Source: Chionis minor (taxonomy: Eukaryota > Chordata > Aves > Charadriiformes > Chionididae). From it: a stretch of DNA of 64,000 nucleotides. Positions 14,001 to 26,579 of this stretch are shown piece after piece (position 1 is the first letter of the stretch; every line of letters begins with the position of its first letter). The notes under the pieces were generated by a model that searched no databases, was not told the DNA's origin, and saw nothing but the letters and a program-made list of their open reading frames with translations. The stretch covers positions 160,231 through 224,230 of the forward strand of contig VZSF01003930.1 of NCBI GenBank assembly GCA_013398295.1, written 5' to 3'. The position numbers and the translations under genes are program-made.

Positions 14001-15721
14001 AAGCAAGAACTCCCTATTGTCAACTCCCTGCTGCTTAAACCAGGAGACTATTCAATAAAATGCCTGGAAAATCACATGAGGCAATTTGATATCGGAAATT
14101 TCTCATGTATTCCTGGGGACCCAAGCAGCCTTATAGTTCAGATTTAACAGTCGTCGATCACCAGTAGCAAATACACATCCCACAGCAATATGTGTACTCA
14201 TGATGAGTGAGCTCTTCATAAAAAAACCCCACTACAGTATGTGTCTTGCCATCACTAAACTCTGCCACCGTTCCGGTCATATCTACAGAAACAATCTGGT
14301 ATGAGAGAAAGCTCCAAGGCCAAATCCAGGCTTTGCAGACCCACACAGGGCTAGATACTATGGAAATGAATTGCTAACACTGCTGACCAGCTCCATTGTT
14401 TAAAGCAGGGCCCTCTCAGACTTCAGCAATAATTCAACAGTGAAATAAACAGCTCTGATCAGATAGCTAGGGAAATTAGATAAAGAGCACAATAGCTGTG
14501 AAGATAGGAATATTTCATGACGAGTCTTATATCAGTTTATTCCTGATTTAAGCCCCTTTTGATTACTCTTTGTTGATACCTCACGTCTGTATGACAAGTC
14601 AGAAAGAAAGGCAAAGATCTTTTCAGACAGAATCTGTTTTCCTCCGAGATGACATGTGCATGGTGCCTTCATGACTTAGCGCTCAGCCATCTCTTTGTGA
14701 CTCTTTCATGTTACTTAGAAGTAATGACTGCGTTTCAGGACACAGCAACTTCCTCAAATCTAGTTTTTATACTTTAGTGTGCTCCTGAGATACTAAACTA
14801 TTCAAAAGTGCTCTTTTCCTCTACGTCTGTTCCCACAGAATTCCAAGGCAACTTCTTTGAGTCTCAGGACAACATCTTTGAAAATTTCTTCCCCCCGCTT
14901 TGAACATAAGCACGTTAAATCCAAGCTTAGCACTTCTTTTATATCGTCATATACTTATTTCTTTCAAAATAAGTCATTTAACTAAACAAACAATAAAAAG
15001 TCCAAGATGCCTGGATATAACACTATTAATGGGATCACCACATTGTTTTAATAGTCTGCTTTCTAAAAATGTTACTGAGGGGGTTGAACGTGGCTGCTCT
15101 ACATGAAAGAAACTGCAGGCAGCAGGCGCAGTCTTTCAGCGCTGGGAAAGCTGCAATCTCCAGCCTTACTAAAAGGGGCTGCTGTGGAATTCAGGATGCA
15201 CCGTACACACAGCTGGCTATAAAACTCTTCAGATCATCCAGCTCTGCCTCTCCCCTAGAGCAAACAATTCTCTTTGCGTTTCTTGTTGCTCTTATCAAAG
15301 GTAAATAAGCTGGGCATTTCATAGCACTCTAGGGTTTTTTGAGGATATTCTTAAAAGACCTGGTGAAGCCAGAGGACCCTAGCCCAGGGAGGAGAGGCTG
15401 TTCTCTTTACAGGTTTGGGGGTCTACTTTTTAAGCTAACACATTGTGAAAGGTATCTCTTCTTCAGATAGTTTTGAGAGTTGGATTGATACCAAGCTAAA
15501 CCATGCATATCTAGGTTTTATAACCATTGTAAGTCATTTCAGAATCTGATTGGTTATCATAAATTCAATATTGCATCCTTTCCAATTAGTAAATTTAACA
15601 AAAGAGAGGGGGAAAGGCACATTTAACTGACGATTCCGAACTACTGGTTTTCCTTTGCCTTTTTATGAACGTGCCCTGCAGCTGATGGTCGGGGATTCCC
15701 ACCCAGCGTCCTGCTTTCAGT
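8021..15721. other. Intergenic DNA with GC-rich patches
   Basis: No gene is identified. Locally GC-rich stretches at about 8,690-8,930, 9,200-9,830, 10,780-11,050, 12,690-12,900 and 13,430-13,600 account for the cluster of overlapping open frames on both strands there. A CA-rich microsatellite-like stretch lies at about 10,415-10,435. Confidence 0.8.
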
Positions 15722-15780
15722 TTGCTGCTATGTGTCTTAGGAAGTCATGCTTTAAATAACAGAGATAATACCTACCTTTA
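15722..15780 (+). repeat. Possible MIR relic with internal deletion
   Basis: TGCTATGTGTCTTAGGAAGT resembles the MIR core, and AGAGATAATACCTACCTT resembles the downstream MIR phrase GGATAATAATACCTACCT. The middle (the CTCAGTTTCCTC part) is missing. The match is short and weaker than the copy near 20.9 kb. Confidence 0.4.
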
Positions 15781-16909
15781 AAATAAAAAGCCAAACTTCT
15801 TCAAATTTTTAGTTTAAAACTAACCACGGTAATCTAAAAAACTTTCCAAGATTCTCTTTTTCCTCCCTGTGGATCTGAATCTTGGTAACTCAGCTGCAAG
15901 CATATGGGATCTCATTTCAGTGCATCTTACCCTGAGTTCCTTGGATTTGAGGACTTACTGCCTACAGTATTTTTGCAGGCAATACTATGTTTTAATCACC
16001 ATTAATTACTTTCAATCTAATTTACCTTCAGTAAAGTATTTTTAGGGAAATTACCTGAGCTTTTTTTCCTCAACAGTTCCACGGTCTACAGGAAGGACAA
16101 TTCAGCTGTGGTTAGAAGAGCTACACGACAGAGGGAGAAGGCTTTTCTGAGGTGATGAGCAAGTCTTAAGCATTGCATAGAAGTCCCAAAAATTTCCTCA
16201 GACTTACTTATCCTCCTTTCTCTCCAGCTCTCCAAGAGCAGATCCTCTTCCTCCTGCAGATCTGGCATTGTAAGCTGGAGTGAGTTGTAAATAGTCAGAA
16301 CCCATGCAGAACTAACAAATATCAAGTTTGTGATGGATTCTTTTTTCCAAACATAATGATAAATAGATTGCTAATAATTCCTCTTCTTTGCTCCAGTTTA
16401 AATGTAGAGTAAATTCACTAACTGTACTAAAGTTATTTTCAAAATACACCACTGTAACTGAGGCAAAGTTTTCACTCCATTTCTTGATGATATAACACCA
16501 ACATAGAATGTCTTAGTGAGAAAAATCTAAAAAAACCCACAGTATTTCTACTCATATATAGGAAACGCAAAGTTAAATGTATTTAAAAAAAACCCCACTA
16601 TGGTACTCCTTCAGCAACAGGGTGAAAGTCATGAGCTTTACTTTACATTTATGCAGGAGTAACAGAAATCAGAATCTAGTTTGGTGTGCTTATTAGCAAA
16701 GGGATAAGCAGAGGCACTCACTTTAGTAACAACTGCAAATATAGATTCTCCAAATTGCAGGGCAAAGTTCTGCAGGTGAAAATAAAATCTGAATATAGTT
16801 TTAGATGAAATGTTTGGACATTTAACAGGATAATTATTTCTAATTTTTCACAAGTTACTATAACTCAGTATAAGAAAGTTTTGAATATATTTTGCAAATA
16901 CTCTACTAT

Positions 16910-16962
16910 GGCCCAATCCTGCAACCCTTACTTGGGTAAGGTTTTCCAGTTGGGCTAGTAGG
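16910..16962. repeat. Fourth relic of the same or a related ancestral repeat
   Basis: GGCCCAATCCTGCAACCCTT then ACTTGGGTAAGGTTTTCCAG matches the family's left end, GGCCCAATCCTGCAACCCTT ACTCAGGCAAAACTCCCA. The right half has decayed beyond recognition. Confidence 0.6.
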
Positions 16963-18039
16963 ACTCATCTAGCAAATTCGTGCATCAGAATTAGGCTCCA
17001 AGTGCATTTAGGATTTGTAGCACAAAAGTCTTCACGAAGCTGATTATTCTTTTAAGAAACCTGCAGTGTATCAACAGGAATGCAGAGCATATCTTGGGTT
17101 GCATCATTAGCTTCAGTTTCAGGAATTACTAAAATCCCCTAAGCTACAATTTGTTATGATTCTCATTCTTGGGAAATCCTTTAAAGGGACTGTTAAAGTA
17201 ATTAAGCTAGTGTCCTCGATTTAATCTTTAAGGCTGCCTAGCCAACATTGAGTCACTGTAGTCTTCTAGGTCAGACAGGAAAAGAATTGACGTCATTGCA
17301 AAACGCCACTGCGTAAGTGTCTCTGAAAAAAATGGCAGCCAAGTGTACACAGTTGGATAATCAGATGCTGTGAATAACAGGCTGCTCAACAGGTGAGCTT
17401 AGGGAATTTGGCACTTCAGAGCTGAACCGAGCGTGTCCTTATGCGGATGATAAAAGATCCGTGATACACTTTCTCTGACATAACATATTTAGCAAACTTA
17501 TCAAGATGTTTCCTCTGTCCAGAAAGTCAACCAGCCTATTAGGCATGATAATTTGGCACACGATATGCTCGAGGGACAAATACGATAAGGGATGTTTCAT
17601 ACAAAGGGGCTTCCACTACTAGTCAGTTATGTCAATCTGCAGCTAAAAACAGAGCGGCATAAAAATAAACTTTAACTCTTCACCCTGGGCAATTAAGCTC
17701 TTTTCTAACAAAATAAGCATGGCTTAAACAGGCACCAGGAAAGACAGCTACAGCTCTGCTGCGATGCTTACTCTTGAAAAATCACAAACAAGCATTTAAG
17801 CAGGGCACTGCATTCTAGATATTTTCCTACTCAACATTTTAACATTTCCCAAATTCCAGCTGAACAGGAGCAGAGCCATATAGTTCAGAGAGAGACCATA
17901 GTTTTCTCAAAACCCGAAGACCCTTCAGACCAGAACTGTTCCCATTCGGACTCATTTTTAGAAAAGTCACAAACAGGAAGTGCATGTGCTGCTGTCTAGA
18001 AGCAAATGGAGGGAGAATAAAGCTGTGTTTAGGCATACA

Positions 18040-18980
18040 CTAACCTTGAACCTTATCCCAGTGACTTGTACCTGCCCCAGCACTAATCAAAAGACTTTTC
18101 TCATGGCTAGCAAAAGCCCACATCCTTGCAATGATTTGAATGAGTCAAAAATACATCTAGCTCTGGCTGTCCAGAATCCTTACCCTAATCCCCAGAACAG
18201 CCTCATTACACCCCAGAAGTCCTTCCTACAGCAGAAATAAAAATAGCACGTTTGTTCTTTAAATATGTTAATGGTTCTGGTCTTTATCTCTAAGAGCTTT
18301 ACCTATCTAACTATAAAGCTACCTCTGTGGGAGTTATCCTAACTCTAAGCCCAAACCCAACCCAAAGCCCACATAACTCTTGGCTATCACAAAATTCTTC
18401 AATTCGTTTTTCACCCCACTTCTCCCAACAAGACCAATGATATAACATCCAGTAAAAACCTCATTGCTTCATTCTCCTTTTACAGACACTTTAGCCATAA
18501 TTCAACAGTAGCCCAAGGACTTCTATCCACAAGAAATCTTCCTCTGTAAGTACCCGGAGGAGCTGTCACTCTAGCTGGACCTAGCACAAACATACATCTC
18601 CCATACTTAGTTGTGAGAAACTTTACTCAGCCCTAGCTTGAACCCAAGACATTTTAAAACATGCTTTAAAATACTCTCACCTGTCACACTGAACCTCCAT
18701 CCTAGCCCTGCAGGGCTTGTACGATCCAGCAGTAAACTGTCTTCACCTTTGTGATACTCAGGGCTAAGGCTTAATCACAGCTGGGTGACCCTGTGCAGCT
18801 TGCAGCATAAACAATGATACGAAAAACATACTTCAAACCATACCGCTCTGCTAACTCCTGCCATCGTCCTTATAAACATAACCAGGCTACAGTCCCATCC
18901 TGGGGTTAGAGTGTGTGTCCAGGACAGAGCTGATTTTATTAGTGGGCATGCAAAACTACAGTAGTAGGATGAAGACAAAG
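18040..18980. repeat. Possible decayed repeat block, C-rich plus strand
   Basis: The plus strand is unusually poor in G and full of CCTAAC, CCCAAACCC, CCTTACCCTAATCC and similar words over about 0.9 kb. Part of it (CTGCAGGGCTTGTACGATCC then AGCAGTAAA, near 18,708) resembles CTGCAGGCTTTGCAAGATCC then AGCAATAAA near 19,822, about 1.1 kb away. This suggests two diverged copies of something I do not recognise. From about 18,960 to 19,460 the bias flips to G-rich. It is unclear whether this is a repeat or just skewed unique sequence. Confidence 0.3.
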
Positions 18981-20924
18981 CCAAAAAGGGTGAATGAGTT
19001 CTGGCACAAATGTGAGTTTGCTGTGCTGTACCTTACGCTGCAGTTAGAATTGGGCTTATGTTCGGTGTGAGATGAAAAGATCACTTTATCACTGAATTTT
19101 ACAATCCCTGGAGGTGTATGATGAGGGCAGGCACCGAGAGAGATGCCTGAAGTGGATAAGATGCAGACTGGTGTTGAAACAACCAGCACTGACAGGGTTG
19201 GGCTTAATGGGCTATAAAAGTGGGGCTAGAACCGGCTGGAGCAGAAGGCGGCGTGCAAAGCCCAGTGCAGGCTGGAGATGGTAGAAAAGGGCTTCAAGTT
19301 TGTTAATGAGGAGTCTGTCTGTCACGTCACAAGCCTAAGTTAAGCTTAGCATTGGAGATAGACTCTGAATTTAGGACGGTAGGAAATAAAAATCTAAGGA
19401 TGTTGCAGGATCCTACAGGGTCAGATGGAGGGCTATGATCACCTCAAAGGAGTGACTAAAGGTAAAGATGGATTAAGTTTCTGGTTTATGACTCTGACAA
19501 AGCAGTTATATACAATTATAAAACTACCCAGAATATGTTTACTGCTAGGGCTGTAACAGCAGTCTTGCCTTGTGACCCAAATACATTTCCAAAAGTCGCT
19601 ATCTGAATTTGTCATTAGAAAACCAGCAGCTTTTACAGAATCCAGCAAAAAACCTACCTCTAGGCTTGTTATCTTCGCTGTAGTGTCCTGAGCTCTACTC
19701 CTCACGTCAATACTTTAGTTTTAATTGCACCATAGAGATTTTTAGCAGTCACAGAACTGCTGTGTAAGTAACTGGACTAATTCGCTAATTCACACTGCTG
19801 TCTCTAAGCTTATCTCTACCTCTGCAGGCTTTGCAAGATCCAGCAATAAAGCCAGCTCTTCTTTGCCCCTCTACCCTGAAGGAAAACACCTTCCGCAGAC
19901 AAAATATTGGCCTTGCCAATACTACAGTGACTCGCAGCACTAACAATAAGCTAGTCACCTCTGCTTGCTCTGGCCCTTATCCTCACGATGCCAGTCTTGC
20001 TCTTTAAGCCATTCCCCAGTGCAGAAGCACTTCTCAGAGTGGGATCAGACCATGGACTGCAACAGTGAAACTGAACATTTCCACCTTGACTTTGCCTCTC
20101 CCTCAGTTTCACTCTCATTTTCCTGTTTTTTTTTCCCCTCCCCTCTGGCCCTCTCCTTTCCCCCAGGCCTGCGGCATTCCCATCACGCATCGACGCAGCG
20201 TGCACGGTGGAGCAGCGCTGAGTGAGGCCAGAGGATGTTCACTGCACACGTTTGACAGCAGCTGGCTTGCTCCTCCCTGTGTCTCTCTCTTCGCTTTCCC
20301 TGCCTCTCCTACCTTGAGGTCAAAAATCTGCAGGGCAGCAGCTGTTCCAGCCCCATGGGGACAGCAGTTTGCCCAGGGGATGCTCCGGCTGTCCGGGCAG
20401 GGTGACACAGTCAGGGTGTCAAGCCGCATCCTCACAGGTCATGCTGCTGTGGGAAGGGTGACTCCTTGTAAGATTTTTGTCGTAAGCAAGAGGCTGGGAG
20501 CAAAACCTGGCAGCCCTGGTGCTACAGTGGATGCAGGTACCCAGGGAGGCAGGTAGGCAAGGCTGGGTGCACCAAGCTGACCTGGTCCTCAGGGACAAAA
20601 AGAACTAGTTAGGGGTTAAATCTGCATGTCCCCATCAAGCTGCAATGAGGAGCTTTGGGAAGAGGGCAGCAAAGTGGTTACAGCTGGAGACACAAGGATT
20701 TTTGACAGTGGAAGAGAGTGCTGGGAATGAGGGAGGCTGGAGGTGCAAGAGCAGGAGCCACAAGCAGCCACACAGATATACAGGGAGAACAGTTGGAAAG
20801 TGGGGAGGGGATCCAAGTTATAGAAAAGAAGTGAGATCCCAGTTTGGAAAGTTTGCATTTTGCTGGTTCAGGAGACTAATCTAGAACACAAGTCACTGAC
20901 ACCAAGGTTTCTGATCCACCACAG

Positions 20925-21056
20925 ACATCTTGTGTGACCTTGAGCAGGTTCCCCTATGCTGCACGTGCACAGCAGCTATTTTAAATGATACAGGATAACC
21001 CCCTTTATTTTCCAAGGGTGGTGTGAAAGAATTAACAAATATGAGGTGCTCAGGTG
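20925..21056 (+). repeat. MIR/CORE-SINE-like relic
   Basis: TTGTGTGACCTTGAGCAGGT matches the MIR core phrase TGTGTGACCTTGGGCAAGTC. It is followed, as in MIR, by an AAATGATACAGGATAA segment and then by GGTGTGAAAGAATTAA and a GGTGCTCAG end. The order of blocks supports an ancient amniote SINE. Divergence is high. Confidence 0.6.
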
Positions 21057-22633
21057 AATTGTAGGGAACACTGTAGCCATGAATCAGCCAACACTGTTTA
21101 CTTCAGTGTATGAGAATGTCATTTAACAAGCCCTAACAAATATCATACACCTGTATCAGAATTTTCAACCAAAGAACTCCCCAGAGCTTTTGCAGTTTTG
21201 GTGAAGAAATGATTCAAAACAGTTAAGGTTTCATTTCCACTACCTCTACTCAAATAAGGCAGTTTAAAAATAATGAGTTATAAAGTGTATGAAATATGTA
21301 TCTCCAGTGATATTCCTCAGTACTACCAAGTGATTCTTTTACTAGTTGTTGTTTAGGTGGACTTGTCCCTTGATAATTCAAACAGATTTTTTCCAGTTGC
21401 CTTTGACATCCAGCGCAGGTTGAAACCGTTGTAAACCCTGCGCATAGTGAGTTCTGGGTCCTTCTGTTCCGGTTTGCCTACAGAGACAGGAAAGCAAAGG
21501 TGGGTGCAGTGATAATAAAGGCATCCCTGTTAGAAGGTGCAACACAGAGCTGGTAAAGCCCAGTGCAGAGGGTGGTGATTTGTGCTCAAAACCTCGGCAA
21601 CTGTTTCCCTTAACCTTTAGGAAACCAGGTCTGAAAACACTGCATAAGCAAAGCAATCAAAAGACAAATTCTAATGCAGCTAGCTACTTCTCTTTTTTTT
21701 AGTTTTAACTAAAGACACATAAACATATAGTCTCATCCTTAGCTAGAGGAGGTTGTATTCTTCCTACAGATCTATATGAATGACGTTTAAGATACTTGAG
21801 TATTTAACAGAAAAGATGTCTTAATTTTCAAGAATAATCTCCTAGACTCGGAAAAAGGGGTGGCCAGAGACCAAAGAGACACAAGCCCTTTTTAAGTGGG
21901 ACTTTGAGCCTTCCAAGCAAAGCCAATGAGTGACAGTGTCTGGTGTCCCACCGTGGTGGCAGTGCATGCCAATCCACAGCCCCTGTGTCTGCCACCTCGC
22001 CAAGCACCTTATTTACACGCCAACGACTTTTGCCCTCTTCAATCACAGACAATCAGGCTGCCTGGTAACAGAAAGGGATAGCTGTTTAAAAGCTGGCATA
22101 TATTTTTCACTATCAAAACCGTAAATACCCAAAGTCATTTTAAAGCGCTGTAGGAGGGGAGGGGTAAGCGGGAGTTATCAAAGGACTAGAAAGAGCTGTA
22201 AAATGGGCCAGACTGTCTCTTGACTACAGCACCAAAATTAGCAGTGAATGTGCGCAATGAACAGGCTCCCAAGAACTGTGAGTGAAATCTCTTGCACGCA
22301 AATTTTGAGCTAGGATTCTCATTTTTGTTTCCTCATGGCTTAAAAGTAGCAAATTTGCTTCCAGGAGATTCCGCAGCTTCTACTTTTAATTTCCATCTGT
22401 TCTGCTAACTGTTAAAGGAGGCACATATGCAAGTGCACTGCCTCCTCCTCACCTTTGCCCTTGATCAAAATCACAGTCACGATGAAGGGCTTTTTAGATC
22501 ATTCTGATGGTCACTTGGCCCATCACTCTGGCAATTACTTCTCCTACTGCATGAGTTCCCCTCCTTGAATGGTTACCCTGGCATTCCTCCTTCAAGTACT
22601 GTGCAAACTGCCTTATTAGGGTAGCAAGAACAG

Positions 22634-22652
22634 GCTTGTCCAAAGGACAAGC
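22634..22652. repeat. Inverted repeat, 8-bp arms, 3-nt spacer
   Basis: GCTTGTCC, AAA, GGACAAGC. The arms are perfect. The GGACAA half-sites loosely resemble HMG-box (SOX/TCF) contacts, but that resemblance is weak. Confidence 0.85.
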
Positions 22653-22699
22653 ATGAACTTGTTGACTTAGCTGTCCTTTTCTTCTCCTCCGCCCACCCC

Positions 22700-22700
22700 N
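22700..22700. other. Single ambiguous base (N)
   Basis: One N is present in the C-rich context GCCCACCCCN. It marks an unresolved base or assembly ambiguity. Confidence 1.
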
Positions 22701-24824
22701 TGTGGCAGACAGAAATCCAGATCACGAACTCCTTAGCCCCTGGGAAGAATTTGTATCAGATGAGCTAAGTAGTGTTTACCTCTCATTAAACCCTTAACTA
22801 CTACAAGGGACTGTCTGGCCACACTATGGATTTGGTCTTTGAAACAGCAGCGTCTCAACACTTCATCCAGCTAGGAAATATTTTTCCAGCTGAATGAGTC
22901 TCCAGAAACTGCCGTAAACAGCTATAATTTACGTACACATTTTATATGAAAACCACTTTTACTTTCAAAGTTTTCTTTAGATTTTGGAAATAGTTAGCAA
23001 GCCTTCTAAAATCAACCGGACAAATGGACAAACACATTTCTGTAGGTTTTGGAGCCCTGAAGTGTCTCTTTTTCAATGTATACAATTTCAAAATGTTACA
23101 TATTTTCAAATGATTGGTTTTGTTTAGGTATTCGTAGGAGGCACTGGCAAAATTTGAAAGATCAGGCGAGCTTATAAAAGCAGTAACTTTCTTTGCAAGG
23201 CAGTTCCAGGTTAAGAAACCAAAGTGGAACCAAATGCTTCTGGTGAAAACCTTTGTTGTTTTTCGTCACTGTCATTTGCAGTTGTGCCTTAGGAATGCCA
23301 ACTGCAGGCGCTCACTGTGGAAAGCCTCGGCTTGACTGGCAGAGTACGTTACGTACAGTCAGGATACTGCGTCCTGGATTCTCATACCTTTTCCAGACCT
23401 GCCAGCTTGGCTGTCAGCCTGCAGTAATGGGAGGTGCTCAGCTGATTGCTAACAGCAAACAATACTTTGGGATCTTTAATGGCTGGTAGACAAAGTACAG
23501 TATGTGCTGTAAGCTGCATTTTTTATTCAGAAGGAGAAACTGTCCAAGCAAGGCATATAAGGCACGCACAAAAGGCAACTAGGCAAAACCAGGTTATGCT
23601 CACAGAGCTCCAAATTTCAACTCTACCTCAACGTTATTTCAGTGTCGCCTGAAGCATCTGACAGTGACAATTTCAAAAGCTACTAGCTGTCAATAGCGTT
23701 GATTCAAGAACCCGTAACAGCCTCAGCTTTAGGGCAGACAGTTGGTAAGCCTGTCAGACATCTAAATAAAGTAGATGAATGAATGCAACCGTCTGTCACA
23801 TGTGCATTGTGTGCAACAAAGGTAAATTTAAGTTGAGCTAAGGATGTTTTAAGAGCAAGTGTGCAAAGCTGAGCTTCTGAATAGGTATTATGTCCTATCA
23901 AGGACTCATTGTTTAGCAGATCCTATATCTAACAATGCCTCATTGTGAAGGCTCCAAAGATCAGTGCATTAAATACCAGTTTTTCAGACCCCTTCACATT
24001 TTCAGTGTCTTCCAGTGCTGCAAACGCTTGGATATTCTTGCTACAGTCATACCTGTATGTGCATCTATTGGCTGCGTCTACGCTATTCTGTGAATGGGAG
24101 AAATAGTTCAGATCAATGGCTTCAACTCTTCAAGATTTTTATTCTGTCCCATTCCAAAGAAATCTCATTCTGGGGATATTGGAAAGCTACTGCATGTGTG
24201 AAAAAAGAAATGTGGATTTCATGAATGATTCTACCTGGATTGCTACTTCAGATGGAGAAATAGCACTGTGTAAGGCCATGGATTAACATGCATTTACATA
24301 TTCAGGCTCTGCGTGTGCAACTGGAGGGAGGATATGGCCTTCTACAGGAGGAGAGATTCCGGTTCATTACACTGTATGTAGGAAGTGGCTTTATGCAATG
24401 CTGTCACGGGCACAGGGAGACAAGTACCGCTTCCTTGCTGACAACTAAAGTATGTGAAAATGCTGTAATCTAATTACCAAAAATGAGTGGAAGACTGGTG
24501 ACAGAATCAACATCAGAGCGGCACGGTGGTGCAGAAGTGCCAGGTGAGAGATCTCCACACCTCTACTGCGGAGAAGGTGAGACCTAGCTATGGATTTGTG
24601 AAATCAGTGTAATGAATTGCAGCAAACGTTTAATTCTCAACAATTCCAACATGAGATACATTCATGGGGCAGATCTCTGACACAGGCGGTGGTGGTGGTG
24701 GGGTGTCAACAGCCCTCCCAGCCATTAAGGTTAATTAAAATAAAGACCTGCATTTTCCTTCTGGCACAAGCCCCAGCAAGGGACCCCTCGGGGGCAGGTT
24801 GGAGGAGGAGGAAGGCGGAGTGAA

Positions 24825-24856
24825 GGGGGGGTGCGGGGAAGGGGGTGTGAAGGGGG
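24825..24856 (+). other. G-quadruplex motif
   Basis: There are four G-runs of 7, 4, 5 and 5 on the plus strand, separated by loops TGC (plus a G), AA and TGTGAA. This meets the classical four-run definition with loops of seven or fewer. It lies in a purine-rich patch that also holds GGAGGAGGAGG. A GGTGGTGGTGGTGGGG run precedes it at 24,688-24,703. Folding is not shown. Confidence 0.75.
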
Positions 24857-26235
24857 AGGAGATCTTTGAAAGGACTGCTTAGGGGTGATGCTTTCATGGC
24901 TTTGACAGCCCTCCGAACCTCTGCACAGGTACAACAATCTGGTGGGTTTCAGAGACAACTAAGATCACTGCTCCTTTTGCTGGCAAAGGAAGATGAAAGA
25001 TTACTATAAAAGCCCCATCCCTGCCATTGAAAAGAAATAATTAATAAATGCCATATATAAGGTTTGGCAGAAAGATTTCCCTGGGCTTGCCTCCCAGGCT
25101 AGTTATTTTCAGGATTGTATCCCAGATTTTGTAAATGTGGATCTCTGCCCCAGCTTTGTGCCAGCATCACACCAATGCAGGGCATGCAATTAGCCACCAG
25201 CACCATAACGAGAGGAAACATTACAATCCAGTTTTGTCACTGGATAGCAAATTGGCTCGCTGGCAATTTGAGCTAACTGAGCTCAGCTGGGTTTCTGAGC
25301 AGTGTATGCTGCATCCAGCATATCCTCCATAACAAAGGCATCCTTTTAATCAAAATCTGTATATTTTACACATGCCTGAAGCTCCCCCATAACAGCTGAA
25401 AACTAGTGAATGAAGTATCACAAATTCCCACATGTGCTAGACTTGCCGTTTTCAAGCATCTTTAGAGACTAAGTAGAGTGAGGGTCTGCCTACATAAGGA
25501 TACAATGAAGCTCAACAGGCACGTCTGTAAAGCACTAGAAGTTAGTGTAGAAAGTGGTCACATCAGCTGTGAAATCAGCCTTATTAAAGCACAATTAAGG
25601 TTAAGGATGTTTTCTTCACTTGTGTCTTCCAGTGCTCTTGTCACCCTGTTAAGCTAATTAATTCACAAAACTTCTCCCTTCTAGAAAAATTTCCCATTAT
25701 GGAAAATCAATAGAGTAGGGCTCCTGCCAGTTCCCTCGTTCTCCACTCCCAGCAGCCTCACATCGGCGTGAAGAAGGAAAAAAAACCCAACGTCTGAACT
25801 TGCCTGTGTTCAAATGTAGCAATCCCCAGAACTCAAATGTTTCTGACCAGGTTTTACTTCCCGATTATAACCAGGGAGAGATCTGACTCTTAAATTGACC
25901 CCAGGGCGATGTAACTTTTGAGTTCGGTGTCGGTTTTGAACTGCAATTTGAAATGAAATGGCAGTCCTTCAGAGCTGTTCAGCTCTGCAAGTCAGCCAAG
26001 GTTTTTCCAGCTTGGGCTAGCTTAGAATGGTTCTGACCGTAATTTTAATTTTGTCGACACAGAAATGCTCTCCACTATGTCTTCCCATGGCATTCAGTGG
26101 CCCTGAATTTCTGGCACCCTCCCTCAGAATTGTAGGGGTTTTATCTGATTAGCTGTAAGTGATCTCGATAACTACTCAGATCTAGTTATTTCTTGAATTC
26201 ATTGCTTGGAGATCAAACATTACATCACAAGAACT

Positions 26236-26302
26236 TAATCCTGTTCCAAATGAAGCCAAGGACAAAACTCCCATTGACTTCAGTGTGTGCAGGATAAGGC
26301 CA
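26236..26302. repeat. Relic of a near-palindromic ancestral sauropsid repeat
   Basis: This segment reads TAATCCTGTTCCAAATGAAG, then GGACAAAACTCCCATTGACT, then CAGTGTGTGCAGGATAAGGC. It matches a widespread turtle, crocodile and bird interspersed motif of the form GGCCTGATCCTG...AAACTCCCATTGACTTCA...CAGGATCAGGCC. The two ends are inverted relative to each other, as in a MITE-like element. I recognise the motif but not a database name. Confidence 0.62.
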
Positions 26303-26579
26303 TAAATCCTCGAAAAGCTGAGTGTCCAATTTCCAAATTAAAACATAATGAACTTAATAGTCATGGATTTAAAGGCTGTTAGATTTCACATCTTGCATGA
26401 GATTCTACACCTGGGTTACAAACACTTTTTAAACTTTGATGCTCTGAGGGAGGGTCATTTTCTAGGAGCTCCCATCATTATCTATCAGGCCAGTACACAA
26501 AACACACAATGGAAGTGATACTGCCCTGACTGCAAACAATGTCTTTGGAAAGCTTCAAACAATTTCTTTGTAAACAGCT

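Larger units (their letters stand above)
15781..26235. other. Intergenic DNA, old repeats only
   Basis: No gene is identified. The region contains the ancestral repeat relic at 16.9 kb, the C-rich block at 18.0-19.0 kb, a TATAAAAG word at 19,213 followed by a GC-rich patch, a GC-rich area at 20.1-20.6 kb, the MIR relic at 20.9 kb, the ambiguous base at 22,700 and the G-quadruplex motif at 24.8 kb. Confidence 0.8.

Noticed and set aside
1..15000. SOX17 coding exons at the left edge
   Set aside because: No HMG-box sequence or CpG island typical of SOX17 was seen anywhere in the window.
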